Source of the DNA: a virus
Reading direction: 5' to 3' (one strand)
Virus record (IMG/VR): IMGVR_UViG_3300001533_000259
Coordinates: 1 to 26,044 of that record
Length of the DNA: 26,044 nt
The notes under the pieces are model-generated. The model did not search any database. It was not told where the DNA came from and was given only the letters and a program-made list of their open reading frames with translations. The first letter of the stretch is position 1, and every line of letters starts with the position of its first letter. The position numbers and the translations under genes were made by a program. Below are positions 1-7,943 of the stretch, piece by piece.

Positions 1-12
1 TCTCCTATGGAG

Positions 13-132
13 AGTTTATAGTTAATTTGTTGTTTTCTCTTTTGATTTTACAACAGGTCGGGGCATGACTCCCGACCTTTTAACTATAAAATCTTAGAGA
101 ACATCACTGTTGAAGGAAGTGACCACCTATAA
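13..132 (-). repeat. 120-bp direct repeat, left copy; candidate structured leader RNA
   Basis: This block matches 25517-25636 at 119 of 120 positions (the difference is at 42 versus 25546). Read leftward it starts at the expected start site of the promoter at 138-166. It holds a 7-bp GC-rich stem (GGTCGGG 56-62 with CCCGACC 71-77), an 11-bp outer inverted repeat (TTTATAGTTAA 15-25 with TTAACTATAAA 80-90) and a competing pairing (GATTTTA 44-50 with TAAAATC 87-93, extended by TTCTCT 35-40 with AGAGAA 96-101). The outer stem and the competing pairing share positions 87-90, so they cannot form together. A switch-like 5' leader is my inference. The GC stem followed by TTTT could instead act as a rightward terminator. 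Confidence 0.75.
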
Positions 133-276
133 CTAATAATATAATTAATTATTGTAATAAAATCAACAACTTTTTTAACTTTTTTAACTTTTTTGGTTAA
201 ATTATATATTCTCGGTGGAAAAATATATAAATATTATTATAAGAACAGGTCATAAATAATAACAAGGAGAATAATT
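133..276. other. Divergent control region between leftward leader and HNH gene
   Basis: This non-coding, very AT-rich stretch carries the leftward promoter (138-166), the A-tract triplet (168-194), a TATAAATA octamer at 226-233 and a CATAAATA motif at 251-258 just before the ribosome binding site AAGGAG of the HNH gene. The octamers resemble T4-type late promoter cores, but such strings are expected by chance in sequence this AT-rich. I see no gene here. Confidence 0.45.
138..194 (-). promoter_or_regulatory. Leftward sigma70-type promoter with phased A-tracts
   Basis: On the minus strand TTGATT (161-166) and TATATT (138-143) are separated by 17 bp, and the predicted start falls at about 131-132, the edge of the 120-bp repeat. 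Directly upstream of the -35, positions 168-194 are three perfect copies of AACTTTTTT, which are A-tracts spaced 9 bp apart on the leftward strand and resemble an UP element or curved DNA. The coincidence of repeat edge and start site is the best support. There is no experimental evidence. Confidence 0.5.
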
Positions 277-837
277 ATGAGCAAGATTAAAGAGAAATTT
301 GTGTGGGTAAACGGTTTTGAAGGAAAATACATGATAGGTGACTACGGGACATTGATGAGTTTTATAGTGCAAACCGGTAGATACGGGACTGGTTATGGCA
401 CAAGGTCAGAGGGGAAAGTTTTAACTCCATTAATTAGTAAAGATGGCTATTGGCGTTATGCGTTATATGATGGAGTAAATAAGAGGCCAAAACAATACAC
501 TGCTCATCGATTAGTCTACACTAATTTTATAGGAGATGCTCCAGAATTTGATAATAAAGGTAATTATCTTGATATATCTCATGTAGATCACAACAAGGAT
601 CATAACTGGGTAACAAATCTTGTCCTGGAAACACACAAAGATAATCTGAATCGAAATTATTCGCATCTAACTAAACCTATTGCTTGTTATGCATTGGATG
701 GGCAACTAATTAAAAAATATCCATCCGTAAAATCTACAAGTGATGATGGGTACGAAAAAACAGGCATCCGCAAAGCAATGAGAGATAATAGACCTTATAA
801 AAAAATGGTTTGGAAATTCTTAAAAAAGGAAAACTAA
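277..837 (+). CDS. HNH homing-type endonuclease with NUMOD4 and NUMOD1 domains
   Basis: A 186-residue protein probably acting as a site-specific DNA nuclease of a homing or free-standing type. Residues about 8-30 (WVNGFEGKYMIGDYGTLMSF) fit the NUMOD4 DNA-binding module. Residues 75-127 fit an HNH_3 nuclease: H77-R78, then HVDHNKDHN at 102-110, and N114 and N123 in the usual places. Residues 133-184 (KPIACYALDGQLIKKYPS... to VWKFL) fit NUMOD1, a helix-turn-helix DNA-recognition module. An AAGGAG site precedes the ATG at good spacing. It lies upstream of the small terminase gene, where phage HNH genes are common; some HNH proteins assist packaging, but the NUMOD modules favour a homing enzyme. 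No intron was recognised around it. Confidence 0.85.
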   Translation: MSKIKEKFVWVNGFEGKYMIGDYGTLMSFIVQTGRYGTGYGTRSEGKVLTPLISKDGYWRYALYDGVNKRPKQYTAHRLVYTNFIGDAPEFDNKGNYLDISHVDHNKDHNWVTNLVLETHKDNLNRNYSHLTKPIACYALDGQLIKKYPSVKSTSDDGYEKTGIRKAMRDNRPYKKMVWKFLKKEN

Positions 838-838
838 A

Positions 839-964
839 ATGATAGTAGCAATAGGATTAATTGTGCTTATTATTGCAATAACTATGCACGACGATTCACT
901 ATCAAGGATAGTGAATCGTATATATGGTAAAACGATCTACGGTAAAAAGAAAATACATAAATAA
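839..964 (+). CDS. Small single-pass membrane peptide, 41 residues
   Basis: An ORF too short for routine calling begins one base after the stop of the HNH gene. AAGGA at 826-830 lies 8 nt before the ATG. The product starts MIVAIGLIVLIIAITM, a clear hydrophobic segment, followed by a short basic tail ending KTIYGKKKIHK. Function is unknown; small membrane peptides of this form occur among phage holin-like and host-takeover proteins, but nothing here identifies one. A perfect 13-bp inverted repeat lies inside its coding sequence, and its stop codon is part of a 23-bp string repeated in inverse orientation at 23783-23805. Confidence 0.55.
   Translation: MIVAIGLIVLIIAITMHDDSLSRIVNRIYGKTIYGKKKIHK
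891..919. repeat. Perfect 13-bp inverted repeat, 3-nt loop
   Basis: ACGATTCACTATC (891-903) and GATAGTGAATCGT (907-919) are exact reverse complements separated by AAG. It lies within the small membrane peptide ORF and is not followed by a T-run, so it is not an ordinary terminator. It could be a protein-binding operator, an RNA processing site or an mRNA-stabilising hairpin. Confidence 0.85.
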
Positions 965-967
965 TAA
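945..967. repeat. 23-bp string shared in inverse orientation with 23783-23805
   Basis: Positions 945-967 are identical to the reverse complement of 23783-23805 and end in CATAAATAATAA. Both copies span the end of an open frame ending ...KKIHK followed by stop codons, in opposite arms of the window. Shorter versions (CATAAATAATAAC) occur at 251-263 and, on the minus strand, near 24000. It may be a conserved gene-end or promoter element, or the trace of a duplicated gene tail. Confidence 0.6.
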
Positions 968-1003
968 GTGGATATCTTAAAGATGTCCATTTATTCTCCT
1001 AAG

Positions 1004-1035
1004 CCTCCGTTTGGAAATGCTAAACGGAGGTTTTT
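1004..1035 (+). terminator. Rho-independent terminator before the packaging genes
   Basis: CCTCCGTTT (1004-1012) pairs perfectly with AAACGGAGG (1022-1030) across a 9-nt loop and is followed by TTTTT. It ends the transcript of the HNH gene and small peptide and isolates them from the promoter motif at 1045. A weaker imperfect hairpin (GGATATCTT/AAGATGTCC, 969-987) lies just upstream. Confidence 0.85.
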
Positions 1036-1044
1036 CTATTTAAT

Positions 1045-1060
1045 GACCTAATAGATATGA
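1045..1060 (+). promoter_or_regulatory. Phage late-promoter motif P1 (GACCTAATAGATATGA)
   Basis: This is one of four near-identical 16-mers in intergenic DNA, here 74 nt before the small terminase start and just after a terminator. It differs from the commonest form GACCTAATATATTTGA at two positions. No conserved -35 box lies upstream in any copy, which suggests recognition by a phage-encoded factor at a -10-like element. Confidence 0.65.
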
Positions 1061-1133
1061 CAGGGTCTTGAACTCGTAAATTTTACTAAATAAAAAGACA
1101 TGCACCGTGAGTGCCATAACCCAGGAGGTCTTT

Positions 1134-1583
1134 ATGTCTAATATCAAACAAACGGTTCCCGAAATAATAGCAATTCTTGATGATGCTATCGACAATTTCA
1201 CAAACTCAAAATATGCGCATTATTGGTCTTACCTCCAAAGTCGTGGTCTATATAGACAGCGCCTAAATTTTTATGTTAACACAAAACCTAATAAACAAAT
1301 CAAATCAAAGATGTACCTCCTTAGAGACCTGCAAGAACAGAAATTGATCGAAGGAGTCTTAAATAAACGATCAGACGTTAAAGACATAGGTTCGATGTTT
1401 TTACTTAAATGTAAATTTGGGTACATAGAAGAAGATAAGAGACAACAGAATGAGATTGCTCGTGAGAAAATTGAAAAAGAAAAAGAGCTTGACGGTGTTG
1501 GTAAACAATTAGATATTAAATTTACAATAGCCAAACACAGATCAGATGAGGACATCCAAACGTTAATTGATTCCGCGGAATAA
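1134..1583 (+). CDS. terS: Terminase small subunit
   Basis: A 149-residue protein predicted to bind phage DNA and present it to the large terminase. I start it at the ATG at 1134 because AGGAGG at 1123-1128 sits at ideal spacing; an in-frame GTG at 1107 lacks such a site. It is directly followed by the large terminase with a 3-bp gap. The segment DIGSMFLLKCKFGYIEED (mid-protein) matches the pattern seen in many phage small terminases, where a short helical stretch ends in a K-(F/Y)-G-Y motif. The charged helix after it (about residues 100-125) may form the oligomer stalk. The call rests mainly on position and this motif. Confidence 0.75.
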   Translation: MSNIKQTVPEIIAILDDAIDNFTNSKYAHYWSYLQSRGLYRQRLNFYVNTKPNKQIKSKMYLLRDLQEQKLIEGVLNKRSDVKDIGSMFLLKCKFGYIEEDKRQQNEIAREKIEKEKELDGVGKQLDIKFTIAKHRSDEDIQTLIDSAE

Positions 1584-1586
1584 CTT

Positions 1587-2816
1587 ATGTCTACTCATCA
1601 ATTAATGCTAATGCCCGAACAAGAATCATTCATTTTGTCCAATAAACCTATTATAGCGTATATTGGCGGCATAGGTGCTGGTAAATCTTGGATAGCGTGT
1701 GTTAAAGCCGTTAAAAATGCTCTAGGAGGTCGCAATCAACTCATGGTGGGGCTAACCTTCTCTCACGCACGAGATGTCCTTCTTGACACCTTAAAGAAGG
1801 TTTTAGACCTATTCGGCTTAATTGATGGTGGTCATTATAAGATTAACAAATCCAATCTGGAAATACAGATCATCAATAACACAAAGATTTACATAAAATC
1901 TGCCGAAATAGGAGACAAATTAAGAGGTTACAATGTTGCGGATGTTTATATTGATGAGAGTGCTTATCTCAAAGATGATACTGTGTTTCGAATCCTGCTT
2001 GGACGGATGCGCGAAGTTAACGATGCACAACTGCATTTAACAACATCACCAAGAGGATACAATTGGGTGTATGACATCGCTCAACAGGATGATTGTGACT
2101 ATATTAAAGTCTCAACATTCAAAAATCCATTTCTGCCTGATAATTATATCAAGAACATGCTGAAACAATATACCCGCACATACATACAACAGGAATTGTA
2201 TGCGGACTTTGTTAACATAAGCTCTGGTCTATTCCGCGCAGAATGGATCAAAGACTTTGCGAGTAACGAACAAATCATTAAAGATTATGGTAAAGCTAAA
2301 CGTGTGAGATTTTGGGATTTTGCATTCTCGGAAGAAGAAGGAGGAGACTATTCCGCAGGTGTGCTATTAGCTAAGATAGATGATAATTATGTCATTGAGG
2401 ACATTGTGCGTGTTAAACAAAAATACACGGATCTTAGGAAAACAATTATAAAGACCGCTATACAGGACGGTAGAGATGTCCAAATAGGATTTGAACAAGC
2501 AGGACAACAAAAGGGCATCATTGATGATTTATCAACTATCCGTGAGTTGTCTTTATACACAACAAAACCATTAAAAGTGTCAAAATATGGACATAAGCTG
2601 AAAAGAATTATGCCATTAGCGAGTTTGGCTGAGAATGGACATCTATATATATCACAAGGATGTAAGAATAAAAATGAAATCAAAAACGAATGCAATGCAT
2701 TAACTATGGATGATAGTCACACAAATGATGATATGGTCGATGCGTGTGCAAGTGCTTACATTTTATTTAATAGTGCTTATAACAATGCTCAAGGACATAG
2801 AACAAACATTTATTAA
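1587..2816 (+). CDS. terL: Terminase large subunit (packaging ATPase and nuclease)
   Basis: A 409-residue motor protein that cuts concatemeric phage DNA and pumps it through the portal. The Walker A motif is GGIGAGKS (27-34), Walker B ADVYIDESA with D123-E124, and a coupling motif TTSPRG lies at 152-157. The C-terminal RNase H-like nuclease shows candidate metal ligands D244 (RFWDFA), D254, E303 and D382/D385 (HTNDDMVDACASAY). All expected elements are present and the length is normal. The ribosome binding site is weak (GGAA), so translation is probably coupled to the upstream terS gene. Confidence 0.95.
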   Translation: MSTHQLMLMPEQESFILSNKPIIAYIGGIGAGKSWIACVKAVKNALGGRNQLMVGLTFSHARDVLLDTLKKVLDLFGLIDGGHYKINKSNLEIQIINNTKIYIKSAEIGDKLRGYNVADVYIDESAYLKDDTVFRILLGRMREVNDAQLHLTTSPRGYNWVYDIAQQDDCDYIKVSTFKNPFLPDNYIKNMLKQYTRTYIQQELYADFVNISSGLFRAEWIKDFASNEQIIKDYGKAKRVRFWDFAFSEEEGGDYSAGVLLAKIDDNYVIEDIVRVKQKYTDLRKTIIKTAIQDGRDVQIGFEQAGQQKGIIDDLSTIRELSLYTTKPLKVSKYGHKLKRIMPLASLAENGHLYISQGCKNKNEIKNECNALTMDDSHTNDDMVDACASAYILFNSAYNNAQGHRTNIY

Positions 2817-2828
2817 AAGAGGTAAATT

Positions 2829-4214
2829 ATGAGTGAGACAAGGATGCCTTCGGGCATCGTAGAATATTATAACGGATGGAGAGACATCACACCAACAAAC
2901 GATAATGTTTATGAATTTGTAACGCAATCTTATAAGGGTTCGGGTGGCTATGTTGACGGAAGTTATTTGAACATTTTTGACAAAGAATCAAATCTTGATA
3001 GACGTAAGAGATTAGTTTATTACAAAAATTATATCAAAGGAATTGTGGATTCATTAATAGTTCCTGTGTTTTCAGATGAAGCTATGAGAGAAACAGATAA
3101 TGATTTATTTGAAGCATTTTTAAATAATGTGGACAATAAAGGTCATAATTTGCAGGAATTCACAAAGATAATAGTTAAATTTGCACGCATTCATGGTGTG
3201 TGTTTCAGCGTTATGGATAATTTTAGTGTGGAAGCTATACCCGATACACAACAGGAAGCTATTAATCAACGCAAATACCCATATATTTATTATCGGACTG
3301 CGGATGAAGTCTATTCTTATTCAACTAATGAATTCGATTCACTCAATACAATAGCGTTTAACGATGGTCATATTGTGGATAATGAAGGTAAAAAGATAAA
3401 AGTATATCGTTTGTGGACAGAGGACTATAGTGTTAGATTTATTAACAAAGATGGTAATGAAATAGAAATAAGTGAACGCATTTATCATGAACTCGGTTTC
3501 TTGCCTATTATAGCTACTTATATCGACATAGAATCAGGTGTACTCCCTCATCCTCCTATATATGACTTGTGTCGCATGAACTACACAGTCTATAATATGG
3601 ACAGTGAACAACGTAATCTTGAGCGTTTGTGTGCGTTTCCGACGCTCACACTCCAAACAAAAGGACACGATATCAATATGAATATTGGTGCGGATTCTCT
3701 TATCACATACGGTAGTGAGTATGATGTCAATATTGGTGAACCTTCTTGGATTAGTCCTAGTGACGCTATATTGAAGGTCATAAATGACCTGTCAAATGAA
3801 GTAGTACAGAAATTAGTAGAGGCGTCCAATGTTCTAGGTGCTACAGCTATCAATACAGGTAATAGTGCTAAATCGGGTGTGGCATTATCATACGAATTTC
3901 TTGGACAAAGCTATGCTCTTAAACAAACCGCACGCATTGCTGAGAATTATGAAAAGATGGTTGCTATCATGTTCGGGTTATTTGTAAACACACCAATAGA
4001 TTACTATGTCCACTATAACGATAACTATCAACCATCACAAGATGAATTAACTAAGAAGTTGAATGTTATTGAAAGACTCATAGATCTCAACATTTCAGAT
4101 GTAGTTACAGCTGAATTGAAGAAAGAGCTTATCAAGGATGTTGCATCATATTATAAATTCCGTGCAGATAGCATGGATTTAGTACAATCTATTGCAACTA
4201 TGGACACTTTATAA
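2829..4214 (+). CDS. Portal protein
   Basis: A 461-residue protein expected to form the dodecameric ring at the capsid vertex through which DNA passes. It follows the large terminase, as portals do. Residues 55-80 (ESNLDRRKRLVYYKNYIKGIVDSLIVPVF) match the N-terminal pattern of SPP1 gp6-like/DUF4055-type portals. The C-terminal third carries long helices (VINDLSNEVVQKLVEASN, then GVALSYEFLGQSYALKQTA) that fit the stem and crown. AGAGGT precedes the ATG. Family assignment is by pattern, not search. Confidence 0.88.
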   Translation: MSETRMPSGIVEYYNGWRDITPTNDNVYEFVTQSYKGSGGYVDGSYLNIFDKESNLDRRKRLVYYKNYIKGIVDSLIVPVFSDEAMRETDNDLFEAFLNNVDNKGHNLQEFTKIIVKFARIHGVCFSVMDNFSVEAIPDTQQEAINQRKYPYIYYRTADEVYSYSTNEFDSLNTIAFNDGHIVDNEGKKIKVYRLWTEDYSVRFINKDGNEIEISERIYHELGFLPIIATYIDIESGVLPHPPIYDLCRMNYTVYNMDSEQRNLERLCAFPTLTLQTKGHDINMNIGADSLITYGSEYDVNIGEPSWISPSDAILKVINDLSNEVVQKLVEASNVLGATAINTGNSAKSGVALSYEFLGQSYALKQTARIAENYEKMVAIMFGLFVNTPIDYYVHYNDNYQPSQDELTKKLNVIERLIDLNISDVVTAELKKELIKDVASYYKFRADSMDLVQSIATMDTL

Positions 4215-4301
4215 CTATGTGTGTAGACACATTATATAAATATAATAAAAACGACACCTTGAGTGTCAAATGTAATCACAATTAATCCTTTGAGGTAAAT
4301 T
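4215..4301 (+). other. Short intergenic leader before the scaffold gene
   Basis: It contains a TATAAATA octamer (4235-4242), similar to T4-type late promoter cores, and a 5-bp hairpin GACAC/GTGTC (4253-4267), then TTGAGG as ribosome binding site. The hairpin lacks a T-run, so it is not a convincing terminator. Promoter activity is only a possibility. Confidence 0.3.
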
Positions 4302-5021
4302 ATGAGCTATGACCAATTCAGAGCTGAACAAACAGAAAAACTTAATACCATTTTTGAAGCACTTGATGCAGAAACATTGGATAAAGACAGTATTAAATCG
4401 TCCATTACGAGTGTGTTAGAAGCACAAGCGACATATGGAAAGACTCAATACGATAAGAAACAATCTCAAATTAAGAAGTTTGAGGAAGTATTGGACGCAA
4501 TCGGATATGAGGGTGAATCGGTTAAGGACTTCGCTAAGAAGTTCAAGGAGGACAAATCCGCAATCGATACAACAAAGACCGAGAAAGAACAACTTGTTGA
4601 ACGTATTAAAAGACTTGAGGCTGAAGATGCTCAAAGAAAAGAAGAGCAAAATAGACTTAAGGCAGAGAATGAAAAAAACATTATTACTAGTAAACTTACC
4701 GAAGCAATCGGTAATAGACTTAAAGGTTCCAAGTATATCATTAAAGATTTGATACGTGAGAATAAAGTGACGTTAGTAGATGGTGAAGTTATGTTTGTTG
4801 AAGGTGATGACGTAGTTCTGTTTGATAAAGGTGTCGAGAGTGTGTTAGAATCTAATGCTGATTTGGTTGTTAATAAGCAAAATGCGGGTATTAGCACAAC
4901 AAAAACTATCGATAATGATAAAAAATCATCAGGTTTGACATTAGAACAAATCAATAAAATGTCTCCAGATGAATTAAAAATACATATGTCGGAAATAAAG
5001 AAAATAGCAGGTGTCAGATAA
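4302..5021 (+). CDS. Head scaffolding protein
   Basis: A 239-residue, highly charged helical protein placed between the portal and major capsid genes, the usual place of the scaffold. Residues about 50-130 are rich in K, E and Q in a heptad-like pattern (TEKEQLVERIKRLEAEDAQRKEE), indicating a coiled coil, as in GP20-type scaffolds. The C-terminal 40 residues (LTLEQINKMSPDELKIHMSEI) form a basic-ended helix that may contact the capsid protein. It should assemble the procapsid interior and leave before packaging. There is no protease gene nearby, so removal is probably not by a dedicated phage prohead protease. Confidence 0.8.
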   Translation: MSYDQFRAEQTEKLNTIFEALDAETLDKDSIKSSITSVLEAQATYGKTQYDKKQSQIKKFEEVLDAIGYEGESVKDFAKKFKEDKSAIDTTKTEKEQLVERIKRLEAEDAQRKEEQNRLKAENEKNIITSKLTEAIGNRLKGSKYIIKDLIRENKVTLVDGEVMFVEGDDVVLFDKGVESVLESNADLVVNKQNAGISTTKTIDNDKKSSGLTLEQINKMSPDELKIHMSEIKKIAGVR

Positions 5022-5024
5022 AGT

Positions 5025-5040
5025 GACCTAATATATTTGA
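5025..5040 (+). promoter_or_regulatory. Phage late-promoter motif P2 (GACCTAATATATTTGA)
   Basis: The motif lies 56 nt upstream of the major capsid gene and overlaps nothing coding, starting just after the scaffold stop codon. It is identical at 15 of 16 positions to the copy at 18499 and at 15 of 16 to that at 8503. A private promoter for the most abundant virion protein makes biological sense. Confidence 0.7.
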
Positions 5041-5095
5041 AGGCATAAGCTATAAACTTTAATTTTCATAAATTATTTTAAAAAGAGGTAAAAAC

Positions 5096-5962
5096 ATGGG
5101 TTTCAGAAAATTAACAGATTTTATTCAGTCTGACGTAATCGTAGGAATGCTTCGTGACAAACTTGAAGCGTCTATGGTTGTAAGAAATGTTGTTAACGTA
5201 ACAACTAATTCCTCACTTGGTAAGGGTAGTTCATATAAAATTCCTGGTGTTGGAAATTTAACTGTAAATGCGTATGATGGTACTGGGGTAACTCCTGAAG
5301 CTGCAAGCATGGATGCCGCAACTATCTTTATGGATCAATATCCTTTCATCAACTTTTATCTCGAAGATAGTGATGTAAATGAAGTTAGTGCACTTTCTCT
5401 TGCAGGAGCATGGGCAGGTGAAGCTGGTATGCGTATAGCACAGACAATTGATGTTGATGTGTTGTCAGCAATTGATGCAAACGCACAGGCAGGTACAGGT
5501 ATTGGTGAAGCTGATAGCGGTATCGTTCTTGATACTTCAGCTAAAATCCTCAATTATGTTGAAGATTTTGCTACTCAGCTTAAAGAAGCCAACGTCGAAA
5601 CCGATGCTGTTATCGTTCTTCCTTCATTTATGGGTGTTGCTCTTTCTCGTGAGCTTGGTGTTAATGTTAACAACCAGAATGTGGCTGGACAGATTGAACT
5701 TGGTTTCGTTCAGAAACTTTTTGGTCTTGAGGTATACACATCTAATAATCTTCCTGCTGGTGTTGCTAGTGGACTTGCATCGGATGAATATAGTGTAATC
5801 GGTGGAAAACGTTCTGCATTCCATCTTATTGAAGGTCTTACTGTTGTTAAAAATGGTGATTCCGAAACTAAACCTGCAACTTGGAACCAATATGGTCAAG
5901 TGTATGGTCGTGGTTATTCACAAGAAAATGCTTGGTTAAAAGGTGTTGTTTCTAAGTCTTAA
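5096..5962 (+). CDS. Major capsid protein (HK97 fold)
   Basis: A 288-residue protein predicted to build the capsid shell. It opens with a short helix (FRKLTDFIQSDVIVGMLRDKL) followed by a beta-rich extended segment (SYKIPGVGNLTVNAYDGTGV) and a long spine-helix region, then a domain ending with TWNQYGQVYGRGYSQENAWLKGVV, a pattern typical of HK97-fold capsid proteins. It has its own upstream promoter motif and a strong downstream terminator, forming an isolated high-expression unit. It has more GCT/GGT/CTT codons than its neighbours, fitting high expression. No cleavable delta domain is obvious. Confidence 0.9.
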   Translation: MGFRKLTDFIQSDVIVGMLRDKLEASMVVRNVVNVTTNSSLGKGSSYKIPGVGNLTVNAYDGTGVTPEAASMDAATIFMDQYPFINFYLEDSDVNEVSALSLAGAWAGEAGMRIAQTIDVDVLSAIDANAQAGTGIGEADSGIVLDTSAKILNYVEDFATQLKEANVETDAVIVLPSFMGVALSRELGVNVNNQNVAGQIELGFVQKLFGLEVYTSNNLPAGVASGLASDEYSVIGGKRSAFHLIEGLTVVKNGDSETKPATWNQYGQVYGRGYSQENAWLKGVVSKS

Positions 5963-5986
5963 TTGATTTAGATAACACAAAAACAT

Positions 5987-6018
5987 AAAGGGATACCTAC
6001 ATGGGCATCCCTTTTTTT
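5987..6018. terminator. Terminator after the major capsid gene
   Basis: AAAGGGAT (5987-5994) pairs with ATCCCTTT (6007-6014) and is followed by a run of T. An outer pair AACACAAAAA (5974-5983) and TTTTTGTGTT (6013-6022) extends it, and the A-run on the left arm would allow it to work in both directions. Confidence 0.85.
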
Positions 6019-6067
6019 GTGTTTTATGTAACTACAACACCTAATACAGTAGAAGGATGATAAAACT

Positions 6068-7111
6068 ATGGCTAGAAATGAAAATAAATATGTGTCATTA
6101 AGACTTGGATGGGATAAATTCATAGATAAACTATCTACTAAATCCATCAATACTAAGATAATAGATAGTGGGTGGTCGGATAAGAAACTTGAATTAGAAT
6201 TATATACATTATTAACAAAGAATAATTTTGATACAAAAGGTTTTAAATTTGTATTGGATTCCGTTAAGATAGAGCACCCAAATATGACCAAAAAGGATTT
6301 CTTCAAGAAATACATATATCAGCGTGTTAATGGTGAGAAGATAAACATATTAGACAATATTGATAATAAAGCTACATCAATTCGTATGACTAAAAGATTA
6401 AGTAGAGATATGGGTGTGTTAGAGGGTCGTGTGAAGCGTTTAAGGATGTATAAAGACAACATAACACTAAAGAGTGTAGATGGATCTATTAATGATGTAA
6501 AACGAATTATAGACACTAATAAGACAGCTGAACGACATATACGCAATAAATTAGTGGATACGAATAAAGTACTCAAGAGAAAAGATCTTACATTTGCCGA
6601 GAAGAGAAATTTACGTAGAGATATTAAAGAATTGAAACGTGAGCTTAAAGTAACACAAAAGTCTAATAAAATATTATCTAAAAAATATAATAAATTTGTT
6701 GATTCGTATACTGATATGGATGAATCACGGTTATCTAAGAATTATAATAAACTATTGGGTGATATAGAAAGCGATATTGTAAATAAACAACAAAAAGTTG
6801 TATTTGACCAAGCACTTAGAAGTTCAGCATCATATCAAATGAAGCGTGTTGCACAAACAGAATATGTAAAGAGTGTTACGGAAGGTGATGTTGAGAAATT
6901 ACTCAATAAACAAGATAATAGTGATAAGAAATTATTGGTTAAATACACACTAAGTCCTAGTCACAACATTGTTGATATATGTGATGACCATGCAAATAAG
7001 GATAGTGGGTATGGCAAGGGTGTGTATTTGTTAGATAAAGCTCCTATTCCCGTTAGTGATTCGCACCCAAATTGTAAGTGCGAATTAATATATTATGGGT
7101 TCGAGGAATAA
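6068..7111 (+). CDS. Minor head protein (Mu gpF / SPP1 gp7-like C-terminus)
   Basis: A 347-residue protein. The C-terminal segment YTLSPSHNIVDICDDHAN followed by YGKGVY and VSDSHPNCKCEL matches the conserved end of Mu F-like and SPP1 gp7-like minor head proteins, including the H-P-N-C-x-C signature. The middle (about 115-215) is highly basic and helical, compatible with DNA contact. It may be ejected with or bound near the portal. Its position after the major capsid gene, not between portal and scaffold, is unusual but occurs. AGAAGGA provides the ribosome binding site. Confidence 0.82.
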   Translation: MARNENKYVSLRLGWDKFIDKLSTKSINTKIIDSGWSDKKLELELYTLLTKNNFDTKGFKFVLDSVKIEHPNMTKKDFFKKYIYQRVNGEKINILDNIDNKATSIRMTKRLSRDMGVLEGRVKRLRMYKDNITLKSVDGSINDVKRIIDTNKTAERHIRNKLVDTNKVLKRKDLTFAEKRNLRRDIKELKRELKVTQKSNKILSKKYNKFVDSYTDMDESRLSKNYNKLLGDIESDIVNKQQKVVFDQALRSSASYQMKRVAQTEYVKSVTEGDVEKLLNKQDNSDKKLLVKYTLSPSHNIVDICDDHANKDSGYGKGVYLLDKAPIPVSDSHPNCKCELIYYGFEE

Positions 7112-7113
7112 CT

Positions 7114-7512
7114 ATGGCAGATTTTGCTATAGATATAGTCGTTGAAGGTATCCCTACTGGTGGGTTTTTCAATACTTTAAAGAATTTCTTTAATGTTGAG
7201 CTAAGACAAGCGGAAAAAGAAATAGGTGATAAATTATTGAAAGATGCTCGTGAAGAACATAGATATACACACCAAACTCGTAACCTTAGAAATGCTACCA
7301 AGATAAAAGGTAGACTCACTATTAAAAAAGGTCTTGTATTATATGTTGATTTGAGAAAAGCAGACTATGCTGAGTATGTCATTAATGGACATGGTAGTTG
7401 GAAAGAAGATAATTTCATCTATGAAGCTGTAGAACGCAATAAATATTGGATTTATAATAGAGTTCAAAAGGCTATAGATGGAGCAGTAGTTAAATTTAAC
7501 AGACAAAAATAA
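7114..7512 (+). CDS. Head-tail joining protein (HK97 gp10-like)
   Basis: A 132-residue protein starting at the ATG at 7114, two bases after the previous stop with GAGGAA in front; a longer in-frame start at 7078 would overlap the upstream gene and lacks a site. The features are small size, a basic helical N-terminal half, a beta segment GLVLYVDLRKADYAEYVINGHGSW, and a C-terminal helix DNFIYEAVERNKYWI. This pattern (YAxYVxxGxG) recalls HK97 gp10-type proteins that finish the neck or tail end. Position between head and tail genes agrees. Confidence 0.7.
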   Translation: MADFAIDIVVEGIPTGGFFNTLKNFFNVELRQAEKEIGDKLLKDAREEHRYTHQTRNLRNATKIKGRLTIKKGLVLYVDLRKADYAEYVINGHGSWKEDNFIYEAVERNKYWIYNRVQKAIDGAVVKFNRQK

Positions 7513-7530
7513 ATAGTTAAGGAGTAAAAC

Positions 7531-7932
7531 ATGGCATTAGCTAATTATATTACAAGTGCAGATATAACACACGTACATCTAAAACAATTCCCAGAAGAGA
7601 TCCTTCAACCATATGTGGATGAAGCTAACGATCAATTAGAGGATATTGGACTACAAAAGGGTGTGTCCGCTTCCGAAATAGATACACCCGTTTCTATTGT
7701 TATTAAGCGTTATTTAAGTAATTATGTTGTTATGCGATTTGCACAAGACTCAATAGGTACGAATAATGTTGAAATTTCCGATGAAGATATGTATAAACGT
7801 ATGGCTGAGGAGTTTCAGATAATATCGGAAGGTCTCAAAGCACAGATCACACCTGAACTTCTTCGTGGTGTGTCAGAAAACAATCCGTCTTCTCGTAGTG
7901 TGTCTACTTGTAGAATTCATAGAACAGCATAA
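7531..7932 (+). CDS. Head-tail connector/adaptor protein
   Basis: A 133-residue protein in the connector position. It opens with a helical pattern (YITSADITHVHLKQFPEEILQPYVDEANDQLEDIG) followed by long helices (SIVIKRYLSNYVVMRFAQDS), as in gp6-like/gp15-like adaptor rings that bind below the portal. AAGGAG lies ahead of the ATG. The function is inferred from position and helical content, not from a diagnostic motif. Confidence 0.55.
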   Translation: MALANYITSADITHVHLKQFPEEILQPYVDEANDQLEDIGLQKGVSASEIDTPVSIVIKRYLSNYVVMRFAQDSIGTNNVEISDEDMYKRMAEEFQIISEGLKAQITPELLRGVSENNPSSRSVSTCRIHRTA

Positions 7933-7943
7933 GGTGGAGAATA

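Noticed and set aside
56-81. GC hairpin plus TTTT in the 120-bp repeat as an ordinary rightward terminator
   Set aside because: The stem is plausible, but the T-run is short, the full 120 bp is conserved beyond the hairpin, and the right copy has no rightward gene to terminate. A leader role fits better, though not proven.
277-1035. A group I intron carrying the HNH gene
   Set aside because: No intron core elements or split exon were found; the neighbouring genes are intact and the HNH gene has its own ribosome binding site and terminator.
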